From Lucifuga dentata (taxonomy: Eukaryota > Chordata > Actinopteri > Ophidiiformes > Bythitidae), in the NCBI GenBank assembly GCA_014773175.1, contig VXCM01002004.1, forward strand, positions 269,255-333,254: a stretch of 64,000 bases of DNA. The letters are read 5' to 3'. The position numbers were made by a program, and so were the translations under genes. The notes beneath the pieces were generated by a model, which was not told the DNA's origin, did not search any database, and saw nothing but the letters and a program-made list of their open reading frames with translations. This document shows positions 34,756-47,087 of the stretch, piece after piece. Position 1 is the first letter of the stretch. The number at the start of each line of letters is the position of its first letter.

Positions 34756-35528
34756 TGGTGCGGTGTTGAAGGTCTGTTTAAGAGATAATGTTTGGTGACT
34801 TTGGTGAATGTGTTCTTTTGAATGTGTTCTCAGAGCTCAGGGTGACTGATAAGCAGTAATGCTCATAGTATTGAAGATGAAAAGGATAAAGACATCAGAC
34901 TTCAGCAGCTCTGTTCCAATCAATGCATAGCCTCTGTTAGGAAACAGCAGCCCGCACTGCTCAATGCCACGTTGAAGCTGATGTGTAGAGAAAGAAATTT
35001 GTAGTGAAATCTAAAAAATTATGACCTTCAGGAGGCTCAAAAAAAAAAAAAAAAAGCTGCATCCAACCCTGTCTTCAGTCTTGTGATTTCAGCTCTGCAT
35101 TCTGGATTTGAAGAGATATCCGTCACATCTTTCTTCGCCTTCCATTTCAAAACACATAATGTGTTTGCTAAATATAAAAGTTGCCTGTTTCCAGGAAACC
35201 GATCTGAGAAAGCTGTGTTGTCTTCAGTAATTACCTTCAACTTGCAGTAGCGCCCACACATGCTTTACTGTTGCAAAGTATATCTATGTAATTCTCTTTG
35301 GTTCTTTTTCATGCTTCAGTCGTGTGTGTCAGTGCTGCAGGACACAAACATCTACAAGCACCAACACACACACAAAGACACACAAACACGCCTGTAATTA
35401 AGTCTGAAAATCTGAAATGAAATCACAAACGCTGGTAATTTCCATGGCGATGGCATGGCGAGCATCTCTCCTTACAACTGGCCGTTTAGAATGAGCCTGT
35501 GTTATTGTCTCAGCAAAAGAAGTAATCA

Positions 35529-35566
<38 letters not shown>

Positions 35567-36800
35567 CCTCAGGAATACAAGTGCTACATGTATACAGATC
35601 TGCTTAATTTCACATGCTATTTAAACAGGCAATCCATTTTTAAATACTCCATTTTCCTTGGCAAGCACATTCTCTGCTGAAGAGTCCTTTCTTCATCCCT
35701 TCTTCATCGCTGTGAATTTTGACTCAGATTTCAATTCATAATGATAACAAGAACTTTTTTACATTTCTGTTGTATTGGTTTTTTTTATTATTTATTTTAC
35801 TATTCATTCTTTCAGTAATAAATATGTAGTTTCTGTATATAGTTAGATCCACTAAAAACATTTTTAAAACTGGGGATATGCAGATGTCAGAACACTTCAA
35901 ATACTGTATTATTACTGTAATACAAAGTATATGCCTTTTTTTAAAAATTAAAATACATTTTCTTGTGCAGCTGCCTGCTCACAAATATTTGGTCTTAAAA
36001 GGGAAAATACAGCAGATGTTGGCAATGGGAATACACATTAATTTCACCCTTATATTTTGAGTGAAAAACCTTCAGCTACCTTGATTTTCAGAGACTCTGT
36101 TATAGCTCATTTTACCAAATGGCCCATTTCTCAAATTGCCTCCAATTGTACAACAAAGCCATACAAAGACAGATGGGTTTTAGAAATGGAAAACAGCAGC
36201 ACATCAAAGCGATAATAAGCCCGTACGTGTTTCCTTTAGCCGACCAGCTGTTAGATGTGAGCCTATGAACCTGCACATCAACATCATCATGGCGACCAGC
36301 TTCGGCTAAGTCGACAAACCTAAACGTGAGCTTATTTTGCTGCGAGATGTGTTCTGATTGGTCTAATGGTTCTACCTAAAGATAATCTTCCTCCACAGAC
36401 CCTCATCCTGGCTGCAGGCCTGCCCTGAGGTCAGCGGCTCATTTGTAAGCCCGGATGTCATTCTGGGGCCTGATGCCCTGCTCTTTGCCATGAAACATAA
36501 ACATAGACACATAATATGCTGAGTTTGTTACAACTCCAATGAAAATTTCCTTAGAAAAGCCGCCAGCAGCTGTAGGTTAGAGGAGTGTGACTGGAGGAAG
36601 AAATATCGACCCACTGTGGTTTGTTTCTTTCTTTCTCTACCACTATAAGTTTTCTAAAGGGAAGAGAGTGGCTGTAAAGAATGATTACTTTCATTATCCA
36701 TTATGTTGGAAGTTTTTCATTAAATATTTGGTCTGAAATTTTTTAAGAAGTAGTGACAAATGCAGATGACAAATTTCCAGAGCCAAAAGCGATGTCTTCA
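34756..36800. other. intergenic, no gene seen
   Basis: Contains a poly(A) run (35039-35055) and a (GA)n tract. The segment 35400-35520 looks unique and includes GTAATTTCCATGGCGATGGC, which resembles an RFX X-box. No exon supported. Confidence 0.35.
35533..35564. repeat. (GA)n microsatellite
   Basis: Uninterrupted GA tract of 32 bp. Confidence 0.95.
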
Positions 36801-37010
36801 GATTTATTTATTTATTTTTGCTGGGCATTCCATTATTGTGTATTAGGAGCTGTATGGTGACTCCCAACCTCAAGGCCACCTTGAGTGACGCACACCGCTC
36901 AGATTCCCCGCTGCACTCCAAATTCAACTTTGACCACAGCCTCAGACCTTTACAACGCCCAACCAATGACAGAATAGGTGTATGTGATGTAAGCGGAAGT
37001 GACACAACAA

Positions 37011-37110
37011 TGAAGGAGAAACTCATAACCTGCATAGAGCCATTTCCTGAGTTGTACAACACAACTTTGCATAAAGAAATGTCATCAATTAGACGGGCCA
37101 CCAGGTTTTA
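37011..37110 (+). pseudogene. possible MADF-like fragment of a Harbinger-type element
   Basis: The frame from ATG at 37011 reads MKEKLITCIEPFPELYNTTL before losing similarity and stopping. The pattern KLI..I...PELYN..L.. resembles the start of MADF domains, carried by the second gene of PIF/Harbinger transposons. The match is short and could be chance. No terminal repeats were found. Confidence 0.25.
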
Positions 37111-37119
37111 AAATTGACA

Positions 37120-37440
37120 TATAATCTATGATAGTATAGGCTGCATCTACTCCGGCCGCCTCTTGATGATGCGCATTGCTATGTCGGCATTCTGCACCAT
37201 GCATGCCTACGCGCAGAGCATCGGGAGTATAGGCAACGAGGACAGCAATGCATAAATCGCTCTGCACGCCACAAATACCTGCTTATTATATGAAATCAAC
37301 CTAACTTTTTGTCACCATCTTTGTTGATACTGTTTGACAGAAATCCAAAGTAGTTTTTAAGATATGCTGATGCTGACCAGGGACGGTGTAGGTCTCAACC
37401 CTCACATTGCCCCCTAGTGGACATAGTATTTAATCTTCCA
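37120..37440. other. CpG-containing intergenic block, unclassified
   Basis: 37140-37270 is relatively CpG-rich, and TTGCCCCCTAGTGG near 37409 is a motif often met in fish interspersed repeats. Possibly transposon remnants; no gene supported. Confidence 0.3.
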
Positions 37441-37658
37441 GGTTGACATAAGTACACAAGAGTGTGCCGCTTATGTAGCAGCTCTTGTGTGCAAGTGTAT
37501 GCATAGTTAAAATCGGGCATAAGTCTGGTCTTAATGTTAGTATAACTGTTGTATTAGTAGCAATATTTAAAGTAGATGTATATGTATTGATTTACTTTAA
37601 GTTCATGAGTGGCTTATTCATTGCCACCTCACATACATATAGATTCTACAGAATAGTA

Positions 37659-38244
37659 TTAAAGAACCATACTGGCCGTTTTACATGTTTGAGCCTAATA
37701 TATTCGATTTTCATATACATGACGTTACTGACAATTATTTCCCAAAGCATAGTACTGGAACAGTGAATTAAAACATTTTTTTCCTACCTTCCAGACCGCC
37801 ATTGGTTTCATTTCATTCTGGTATGCTATTAACATCAACTTGCTGATACTTGAAACGTTCTTGGGATAGGTAATCCATCATCATGAACAAGATGTGTATT
37901 AAGGTTTTGTTTTTTTTTTTAAGTTGTGTAATTTTAGTGTTTAAGCACAATAAAAAGTGCCGAGTGAATGTATGTCTCCACCAGGGAATATAGTCCCAAA
38001 AGAAGACCAGCGTTTATGGAAAAATTTAAACAACCATGACTTTATAAGGCTGTGTAACTATTAGCAGGCAAAACATTGATTTTTAAGGTGGGCGTATCAC
38101 TTGAATATTTGATTTTGAAAGATTAAGAGATTTTGCAAAATATCAGGAAAGCTGAAATATTTGGGAAATGGTTGTTAGTTATAGCATGTATGAAAATTGA
38201 ATATATTAGGCCCAAACATGCAAAATGACCAGTATGGTCCTTGG
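37659..38244. mobile_element. TTAA-flanked long-TIR element, copy B (inverted relative to A and C)
   Basis: It starts TTAAAGAACCATACTGG and ends CCAGTATGGTCCTTGG, with inverted ends of about 90 bp and the same interior as copy A in reverse. The right-hand TTAA has decayed to TTGG. 586 bp, no coding capacity. Confidence 0.8.
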
Positions 38245-38314
38245 AAAATGGAGGTGCAGGTATAGATAATGGAATCCTGAAAAATGGAGGTGGAGGTATA
38301 GATAATGGAATCCT
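38243..38314 (+). repeat. 36-bp tandem duplication
   Basis: Two adjacent 36-bp units with the shared core GGTATAGATAATGGAATCCT, directly at the right edge of transposon copy B. Confidence 0.85.
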
Positions 38315-40313
38315 GTAGAATGTTTGTGTGGATGAAAGATTTTACTTCTGGATGTTTAGTTTGGAACGTTCAATTATTAAAGACTAACATGCCATGTTTA
38401 CATATGCCAGGAACTCATTACAAAGCTGAGCTTGCTCTTTATAGTGAAAACTTTTCAGTAAGCTCAGTTTTACCCAATCAAAACCAGTCGTCTAGGGTTA
38501 CCTGTTGACTAATTGCTGGTCATATCATTAGCAATTCCCTTAAGGCTTTAGAAAGTACATGTACAGTGTAATAATACTAGTCCTATTATGAATGTCAGTA
38601 CGGAGGAGTATGAGTGAGATACGTTGCTGAATGTTGTTTATGCTGTTGGTGAAGGTATTTTTTCTGATGATGGGTTGTTGAGGTGTAGAGGAAGTGATTT
38701 ATGTATTGTTCAGAGGCTGACAGAGTCACCCTTCAGCAGGAGTTATGCCCACCCAAAACACAGAGGGAGCTCTGAAGGTGGACCAGAAGACATAAACTAA
38801 GCTTTGATGACTCTCTCTGTCTCTCTTTGCCCTGAAAGAAATGTACGCATTGCCATGAAACAAACATAGACACACATACACATGCACACATACACACGAG
38901 CAAAAGGCATAAATGGCACATGCACATCTGACACAAAGCAAACAAACCAAATCAACCTGTAAGTAGGTGAGCTTATGCAAACAAAAGTTCCATCCCCTTT
39001 TTAAAAGATCAGCAGTGAGCCTGTTTGCTGGGAGGAAATATACTAATTAGTGATGTTTTTATTTATAAGCTGGTGGTTTTTAGAACAATATGTTTCTGTT
39101 GGATTAATGAGGCTTAAACTCCTTATCTCATCTAAAAACAGGCTGATGGAACACAGCTAAAAGCAAATTGTTATATTCTTGTTATGCATGTAAGCAATGT
39201 CAAAGGTGTCAATCTCTGCCTTTGTTATCAATTCCAAACTCGTTACAGTTAATAACAGCAGCTTTATGATGTTGCCATAGACACGTTCTGTCTTTTTAAC
39301 TGCAGAGGCAACATATAGCAGACAATATGTCAAAGTTCTCATTCTTTCCCATTCTGGTTGTTGCTCCGGTTCCTGAGCCTGAAAACAACAATTGCTGCCA
39401 GGTTGGTGATTCTCCATCCAAAACAGGCAAAGCTGCTTAACCGGATCTGGATTCCATCCAATATATCTGCTCCTTATGAACTACACATGCTTGCAGAGTA
39501 ATACACAGCTGTGTGCAGTCAAATATAATATGTGCAGATACACAGTTTGTATGCAGGCATATACAGGAACTGGGATGGAAAGTTAAACACTTCCCTTAAG
39601 TACAATTTTTGATGCACTTGTACTTTATTTGAGTGTTGTGTGTCTACTTCACTTCCTTTCAGGGGGAAATATTGTACATTTTGCTACTCTGCGTTTATTG
39701 GATGGTTGTAGTTGGTTAATATTATGCAGATTAAAACTTTATTCAACTTCAGCATAAGCCTATAAGATGTTGGGTTTGCCTAGTAGCCTTTGTATTTCAG
39801 TCTTGGTTGTCTTGATGGCACAATCAGTACATTTAAATGCTTGCTATACTCTGATTATTTGTCTGTACTCCAATTAAGGCCGTAATGCAAGTAAGATGTA
39901 CATGGACGGAATTAATAGGATTCTCTGGTCCTGTCTAATCTGACAGTAATCAAAGTTTTTACATGCATGAAAATGTAGCGAATGTATTTGGACGTTATCT
40001 CAAGAATTTTAGAAAGGCTAAGAGGCAAGAGAATTTTCTCAACCTGAAAGCATGAAAATCCCCCAAAAATAGAATTTCCAGTTTTGGGTGCATGACTTTA
40101 TATTTCCACTTTTGAAGATTTTAATTATTTCTTTCCAATTTTTTCATTATTCATTATCTGATTCTCCTATGTTCCAAAATTGGGCATAGGAGATTTTTCT
40201 TTTGTTGATACTGCTGTGTAATAAACTTAGTAACTCCAATTTTGAACATTTTCATAATTTATCACTCTGACAGGAATCATTCTTCATATGAGTACTTGGA
40301 GGGTTTTTAACTA
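38315..40313. other. intergenic, no gene seen
   Basis: AT-rich, apparently unique DNA with no repeat boundary or exon that I can support. Confidence 0.4.
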
Positions 40314-40598
40314 CACTGTAAAATTTGACAAGCTGATCTTTCTTAAAAAAAAAAAATCTAGGAAACCGATTGCCTTGAAAAAGGTAAGTAAATATAACTA
40401 TGTAGTCTTAAGTTCNAAAAATCTAGGAAACCGATTGCCTTGAAAAAGGTAAGTAAATATAACTATGTAGTCTTAAGTTCAAGTAGACATAAAGTAAACA
40501 TAACTTAAGACTAAAAGTTATATTTACTTACTCTTTTCAAGGCAATCGGTTTCCTAGATTTTTTTTTAAGCAAGATCAACTTGTCACATTTTACAGTG
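40314..40598. mobile_element. palindromic TA-flanked MITE
   Basis: It starts CACTGTAAAATTTGACAAGC and ends with the reverse complement form TTGTCACATTTTACAGTG, flanked by TA on both sides (40312-40313 and 40599-40600). The arms are complementary almost to the centre, so the single strand would fold into one long hairpin. A 64-bp duplication around N at 40416 (40352-40415 and 40417-40480) inflates the left arm; true length is about 220 bp. Confidence 0.85.
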
Positions 40599-42840
40599 TA
40601 TTTAGTAGAGTATTAGTTTACTAGATTATTTCCAATACTCCTTTTAACTAAGTAAGGCTTTGAATACTTGTTTTACCACTAATACGCATCCAGTAAACAA
40701 TAAATCCACCCAACATGATAACATGAAGTCTCATTGAGGGTCTCAGTTTAAGTGTTGCTTGTTTTATCGTATAGTAATGGCGAGACAGTTTCCTGTATGC
40801 CAGCAGTAAGATCAGGACGTTAGCGACCTTTTATAAGGCAGAGCCAGAGGAAGCAGGATGAGATGAGAGAAAGTTGGCAGCCAGCTAAACACACTGAGTG
40901 AGTGTGTGCTGAGGGCTACACAGGTCTGATTAGGAACAGCTCAGTGGCTTTTTCTGTACCAATAAACCACCTATAACTCCTCTTTCTCTCCCTTTCCCCT
41001 CCCCCCCACGCCATCCTGTTTTTCTCCATCTCTCTTCTATTTCCTCCCAAAACTCTGTACTTGATTAGCTGGAGTGAGTGGCTGTTTGTTTTCTATGTAC
41101 TTCAGAGTGACTCACCTCAGCCAGGTAACTGACAGCATGTCTTGAGCTTCACTGGCTTCATTAACATTCTGAAGCATCACTGCCACGGTTGCCATGACAT
41201 CAGTGTTTCTGTGGAAACTCATCCTGGCATCAGGGTCAGATTCACATTCTCCTACAATCATATTACTATTCGTCTTGTCTGGTTGTCTGGAGATGACGCG
41301 TTTAATATTTGCTTGGATATTTGTTATGTTCTCATTATGATCATAATAAAAAAAATCAATATTGTTTGTCTAGGTTGTTGATGACTCCAACAGTCAGAAA
41401 TAGGTTTGTGTGCCTGCAGGGTGCAGCCATCTGCATATGGAAAACCAACAGTAGTGAGAGGTGATGGAACACCTGACTGGCTCTGTAATGTGCATTTAAT
41501 TGTCCAAATCACACGTATGAGAAAGCCTCAGAGGAGGGATTTCAGCAGCAGATCAGTCAGCCTGACAAACCTGCTCTGCTATACATGAGTGGACAAGGGT
41601 TTTATTACACTATAATCACCTCTACTGAGCTGGTGAGAAGCTGAGATACCTACTCCCCAGAGAGACAAGAGAAGCACTGATGATGAATTTCCCTCTGTTC
41701 CAGCTGACAGGAAATGTTCTTTGTCGCCATTGTGATACAGTTGGTTATTTATTCTCTTACCTAAAGGTGCAATAAGATTATAATAATGCAAAGTGCCTAG
41801 CGCGCTGACTGAAATGGGCCCTTCACGTATGATATGTGCTAGGCCTATTTTCATTATGAGGTTGAGTGGCTGCATTATGCGTGGAAACATGATTAGAAGA
41901 TGTTTTCAGACCAGAACATCAGCGCTACAAACATCCATGCAAGCATTTATGTCTAGTATAGATTGCAGTAATTTATTTTACATCCTGGGACTTTCTGTTA
42001 TAGTTTTGGGCATCATTGCTATTGGTTATGAAGACATTTTTTCCACCTGCTTGATTACATTATAGGACACAACAACAGTCAATCCGGTTTTCAATGGAGT
42101 CCATACACTGTGGTGTTAAAATGAGCGATCAGACAGGTTTTTATGTAAAATAAATAAATAAATAATAATAATAATAATGGAAATGCACCTGAATCATTCT
42201 TCACATTGCAGGACTTCATGGATGCAAAGCTATAGTGAGTGCTTTGGGTCAAATGTGAAGTTTGGAAAATAATTTTAAGAATCACATGACCAAAAAGTGC
42301 AAGAAATAATTCCCAGCTTGTATAAAACAAAATTCAGCCATTCAGATTAATTCATTTCACATACTTCAGAGCTCAACGGGTGAGCTCTATTTCAAGATAT
42401 TAATTTTTTTTCACACAAAATACATCAAACTGCATTGGCAATAGGTGAAATGATGTCACACTGTTAGCAGCGGTGAATTAATAATGCTTTCCTCTTTCTC
42501 AGCAGTTGACAGTGACATGCCCTTTAGTAACGCACTAAACCCCAACTGTTCCAGTGCAGCTGCTCAGCGGCCAAATAGTGCACAACTAAAAGGGCATTTC
42601 CCTAATGTGTAACTATGTAAATGGGCGACACTCTGCAGGTAACATAAGAATTCCAACCATGTTTGTGTACATCAGCCTATTTCAAACAACTAAAGGTCTA
42701 AAAAGTCTAAAAGCAAAGCCTGTAACTGCTGCAGTAAAACAACAGAATTGTTCACAATAACAATGAGGAATAGTTTAGTTTCTATTGTGATGTGACATAT
42801 CTGACGACGGAATTTGGTATAATAACACGAAAACTTAAAT
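40599..42840. other. intergenic, no gene seen
   Basis: No supported gene; a short AAT/AAAT simple repeat lies near 42149-42178. Confidence 0.4.
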
Positions 42841-42844
42841 ACAA

Positions 42845-42933
42845 TTTTGTTTTTTGGAAAATAGTTGGCAATAATATAACATGTATGTATTGTTTGGGCC
42901 CAAACAAGCAAAACTATTGGTGTGATCCTTTAA
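42845..42933. mobile_element. solo terminal repeat of the TTAA family, copy E
   Basis: TTTTGGAAAATAGTTGGCAA through TGATCCTTTAA matches the right terminal repeat of the family. The other end is not found nearby. Confidence 0.55.
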
Positions 42934-44730
42934 GATAGCCCATTTCTTTTGGGCCATTTTCTGGGAATAAAGCCCCACCCTTCTCGACTGACCACAGCCA
43001 TCCAATCATCAATAAATCACAATCATACAGAAATTTATTTTCCTTGGATAGCATCCAAGATCTCTATCAGTCTGCAGACTACAAGTTGAAAACTCAAGCA
43101 CTCGATACTGAATATCATTGCCAAAGCACCCAATCTTTAAGTCTTATCAGACGTCTCCATGCATGGCATAGGTCACACAAATTATTCATGCACAAACCTC
43201 TAATCCCTTAGAGAAATATGCATCAACCTGAAAAAAAAATGCTTCTAATATATCAATAACTCCTCCCATCAATCAGTCTCTCCCTGTCCTGCTTTTGATG
43301 TTAAAAGACAAGAAAACCTTTTCTTTAATAAGACGTTTGTCCCAGAAGTAAACACAGTCACACTCACAGAACTACACAGGCACATGTGGATAAAGATATA
43401 CATAGATACACACACCAACAAACTACATCAAAACACACACTCGCACATTTTAATTAGCAGCAAGTTAATGCAGAAAGCGCTAAACCGTGGGCTAATTAAT
43501 CTCTACAGTCTGTGTTTTCATTGCTGAAGCACCTCGGGGAGGGCCCAGATTGGTCTGTATTTTGTTGAGTTTATCTGCTGGGAAACAGGAAACAATAAAG
43601 TTGAAAATCTTAAGCGGTAACAGGGGAAACATGCTCAGATTAATATGCTGTGGAAGACATTGTGTAGTACATTGATGGTCAATTCCCACACCATGCATAT
43701 GAAATGCTTGCTGCTACTTTGCTTTGGGTGTGTGTGTGCTCAGGTGTGTGTGTGAGGTCGATTTGGTCACATACTGCTTCTGATTACAAATCTTCTTATG
43801 ACTGTACGTAATTTGTGGCTGTTCTGTCTCTCCTCTTGGCGTCTCTATCAATTAGTCTATCTCTCTCTCTTGCCATTTCATCCTGTCTATCATGTCTCCA
43901 GATTTTAATTAACTGTGGGCATCTATGACCGTATGCTTCCTGTGTGGGTGACGTCAGCGGTGGCCATTCAGGGATGACATGACTGGGCTCTCTGTGCTTG
44001 TGGCTGTTAATAGCAAAGAACAGGAGGGAAACTCAAGAATGCAGAATCAGAGCCTGAACCGAAAAAGGTACTTCTAATCCTCCTGGCGTCTTGGCGGTAA
44101 AGGGCAAACGGCTGATCAAATTACTGAAATTGAGGCTACACATCCTGCAGTAACAAACCTGCCTGTGAGTGAGTGGGAGTAGATTGTTGAGATAAAGTTG
44201 TATGCAAGTCTAATTTCACAAACAACACATCAGCCGATTTGTCTCCACCTCAGCAGGATGTTCATGTCTGTGTCAGTGTCTGGATGGCTGCTTCATTTGA
44301 TGGATATGCAGATTGATGGGAAAATGCAGGCCAGATGATNCCCCCCCATCCCCTCCTTACTAGTTTAAGACACATACACGCACACACATGCACACGCACA
44401 CACTGGTGCCTCAAGACTAATCCTCATAAGTGTCAGTCTGAACTGTAGGACACAGCAGGTTGACTGCTCATTTCCTGCCCTGGGCAACACCTTCTGCTCT
44501 GTTACTCCTGTGTCCATTGAAAAAATCTCCTGCCTTCTTTTTACTTCTGCCAATGAGCCTGTGTTTTGTTTGTTTGCGTCTTTGTCTGTGTGACGACAGG
44601 TTTCAACTACTGTTTTCAAAGAAGAGGTGATTTTGAGGACGATTAGAGTCTGGACAGAGGAATTTTCAACACTTTCTTTAACATTGCAGATAAGGCATTT
44701 GTTGTCATTTTGATGTATTTCTTGAAAATG
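42934..44730. other. intergenic, no gene seen
   Basis: A perfect CRE octamer lies at 43949-43956 (GGTGACGTCAGCGG) in an otherwise repeat-free stretch (43890-44020). An N sits before a C run at 44340. No exon supported. Confidence 0.35.
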
Positions 44731-44734
44731 AAGA

Positions 44735-45670
44735 CACCAATCTTTTTTTTTTTTAATCCAATTATGTGTATCCTGTGATGGACTATTAAAGGACCATACC
44801 ACCCATTTTGCATGTTTGAGCCTAATATATTCAATTTTCATACTGTACATGTAAGGTTACTGACAATCATTTATCAAAGGCCATATTTCAGCTTTCCTGA
44901 CATTTTGCAAAATTTCTTAATCTTTAAAAATCAAATATTCAAGCGATACACCCACCTTAAAAATCAATGTTTTTCCTGCAAATAGTTACGCAGCTTTATG
45001 AAGCCACAGTCTTAAAAAGTTTTTAATTAACGCAGATCTTCTTTTGGGACTATATTCCCCGGTGGAGATATACATTCACTCCACGCTTGTTATTGCTTTT
45101 AAATGCTAAAATTACAAAACTTCGATTAAAAAAAGAAACCTGAATATACGTGTTGTTCAAGATTACCTATCCCAAGAATGTTTCAGGTATCAGCAAGTTG
45201 ATTTTAATAACATACCAGAATGAACCGAAACCAATGGTGGTGTGGATAGTAGGAAGAAAAAAAATTTAACTCACTGTTCCAGTAGTATGCTTTGGGAAAT
45301 GATTGTCAGTAACCTTATGTGTATGAAAATTTAATATATTAGACTCAAAGATGCAAAATGGATGGTCCTTTAAAAGGGGCAGTTTAGCCCAGATTTGGAT
45401 CCCAGTCTAGTGGATTGAATTATATGCTCAGACAGGGGTCACATTTATAGCAACACTTAAGAAATAATGGTAGAAACATGCAGTTTAATGTAATAAATCT
45501 TTTCTTTTTTTTTTCCTTTTTTTTTTTTTTTTTTTTTTGCTTGGAAAAAAATCTTTTCTTTCAAGGTGATAATAGTGAAATTCTGGCTTTATATAGGCAA
45601 AAAAGTGAAATCAGCAAGCTGTTGGGCCTTGGCAGAGGTATGCGCTCTCGTAAGGCCCCAGCTTCAAAAG
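44735..45670 (+). mobile_element. dispersed repeat split by TTAA-family copy C
   Basis: Flanks 44755-44785 and 45374-45480 correspond to the continuous sequence at 58817-58945, and the part ending GGCAGAGGTATGCGCTCT (about 45625-45651) corresponds to 59143-59172. This is one repeat family, interrupted here by copy C and by a poly(T) run. Confidence 0.65.
44786..45373. mobile_element. TTAA-flanked long-TIR element, copy C
   Basis: It starts TTAAAGGACCATACC and ends GATGGTCCTTTAA, with TTAA at both borders (44786-44789 and 45370-45373). Inverted ends of about 90 bp share TGTTTGAGCCTAATATATTC. The interior matches copy A. 588 bp, no coding capacity. It is the least damaged copy and is inserted in another repeat. 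Confidence 0.85.
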
Positions 45671-45925
45671 AAATAGAATTTTGAGGGTAAAAAGATGTCT
45701 TGCAAGGCTCACCTTGTGGTTATCCAGGCTCTTTTTACTGTTGGGCCCCCATGGAGAAGTTTTTCTTTTCTACTTTTGATACTTCAGGTCATTATTGTTC
45801 AAATATCACGTGGATGGTTGAGCTCTACCCACTGGACCCTCATCGGTGATGCAGCAAGTCATGTAATATTAGCAGCACTTAGCAATTACAGCCAGGGGGA
45901 GGCACAAGTAGAAAAGACAAAAGAC
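45660..45925. repeat. unclassified repeat with inverted arms
   Basis: A block containing GATGTCTTGCAAGGCTCA and TTTCTTTTCTACTTTTGATA resembles 46715-46866 in direct orientation. CAATTACAGCCAGGGGGAGG (from 45887) is the inverse of 46842-46860. Probably fragments of one inverted-repeat element. Confidence 0.45.
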
Positions 45926-46714
45926 ATTTCTTAAGGACAGCATTACACACTATGTTCTAGGACATGTTCTAGCTTGTTCTTTTGTCGTTTCATCTTCTGA
46001 AGTATACTGGGGCCTTTTGTGCCCTCTGCTTTTTTTCTTCATACTCGCCACAGCATCCTGTCACTTCCCTTTCACTGCTTGTCTTGGCTGGTTTCTTTCT
46101 TTCTTTGTCTCTGACATCACCATCCATCACTTTTGCTCATCATCTTGATATTTTTGTGCAGCAACACTTTAGTTTTCAATGAGCACTGACAGTTGTAGAG
46201 GCAATGCATTTGTTCACTGCTGAGTGCTGCGACTTAGGATAGATGGGCCTGTCCATGCTCACCTCCAGATTAAAGCTCCCAAGTTAAAGCAGCTGGCCAA
46301 ATCCAAAACACTTGAATTTCTACAGAAACAGAAATACTTGCTGCCTAACTCACTGTCTACACTGAGACTGACCACTGGGCTGTTTCAAGGAGACAGCTCA
46401 AGAAAAAAAAAATCAACTTTAAAAGGTCTGTAGGATCAACTGGATGGCAAAATTGTTCTCTTCAGATGAAAGAACTCACATCACATCATCTGTCACAGTG
46501 AATTGGCTTGAAGCTCCTGTAACTGTATGGAGTCAGTCATTTAAAAACTACATCAATGCTCAGGTGCTGCTGCATTGCAGTTCATTTTGTTTTTGTCAGC
46601 TGAGAGGTCTGCACTGTGTGCACATTACCTTCAAAGACTGACTCATTGCTAAGACTGCAGTGCTGTCTGAGGGGCAAGCATGAGGTCATAGAGAATCCAC
46701 TAAAGGCTCCGCTA

Positions 46715-46866
46715 TGCTAAATAGTAGAAGTTTCAGGGCCAAAACACATCTTGCAAGGCTCAAAATACTGTGATTCAGAGTTTTTCAGTTCTTCGTGCAG
46801 GACCCCCAAGGCAAAAATTTGTCTTTTCTACTTCTTATACTTCCCCCTGGCTGTAATTGCTCCAAA
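46715..46866. repeat. second copy of the unclassified repeat
   Basis: Contains ACATCTTGCAAGGCTCAAAA and TTGTCTTTTCTACTTCTTAT followed by CCCCCTGGCTGTAATTG. It directly abuts the solo TTAA-family terminal repeat. Confidence 0.45.
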
Positions 46867-46970
46867 TATCCCAGTAGTATGTTTTGGAAAATGGTTGGCA
46901 GTAACATAATGTGTATGCGGGTTGTATTTATCATGCTCAACCGTGCAAAATAACAGGTATGCTCCTTTAA
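46866..46970. mobile_element. solo terminal repeat of the TTAA family, copy F
   Basis: CCAGTAGTATGTTTTGGAAA through GGTATGCTCCTTTAA matches the right terminal repeat of copies A-D. No partner end is found. Confidence 0.6.
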
Positions 46971-47087
46971 ATAAATGGAATTTAAGAAGAAAACAGTCAG
47001 GATGGTCCACGCTATCAACCCAGTCTATTGCTTTGGTTTGGATTCATTACATGAAAATACAACAGTATAGCTCTAGCATTTTACTGC

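Noticed and set aside
36818..37111. 97-codon open frame as a host gene
   Set aside because: No upstream or downstream exons with matching phase; only its last third faintly resembles a transposon-encoded MADF domain.
40352..40480. Tandem repeat inside the hairpin MITE
   Set aside because: The two 64-bp copies flank an N and only one is needed to pair with the right arm, so this is an assembly artefact.
44365..44850. 161-codon open frame on the - strand
   Set aside because: It runs across the border of transposon copy C and a poly(T) stretch and encodes nothing recognisable.
46444..46641. Tc1-like transposase fragment (LFSSDERTH reading)
   Set aside because: Only a few residues resemble the FSDE motif; the flanking residues do not follow the family.
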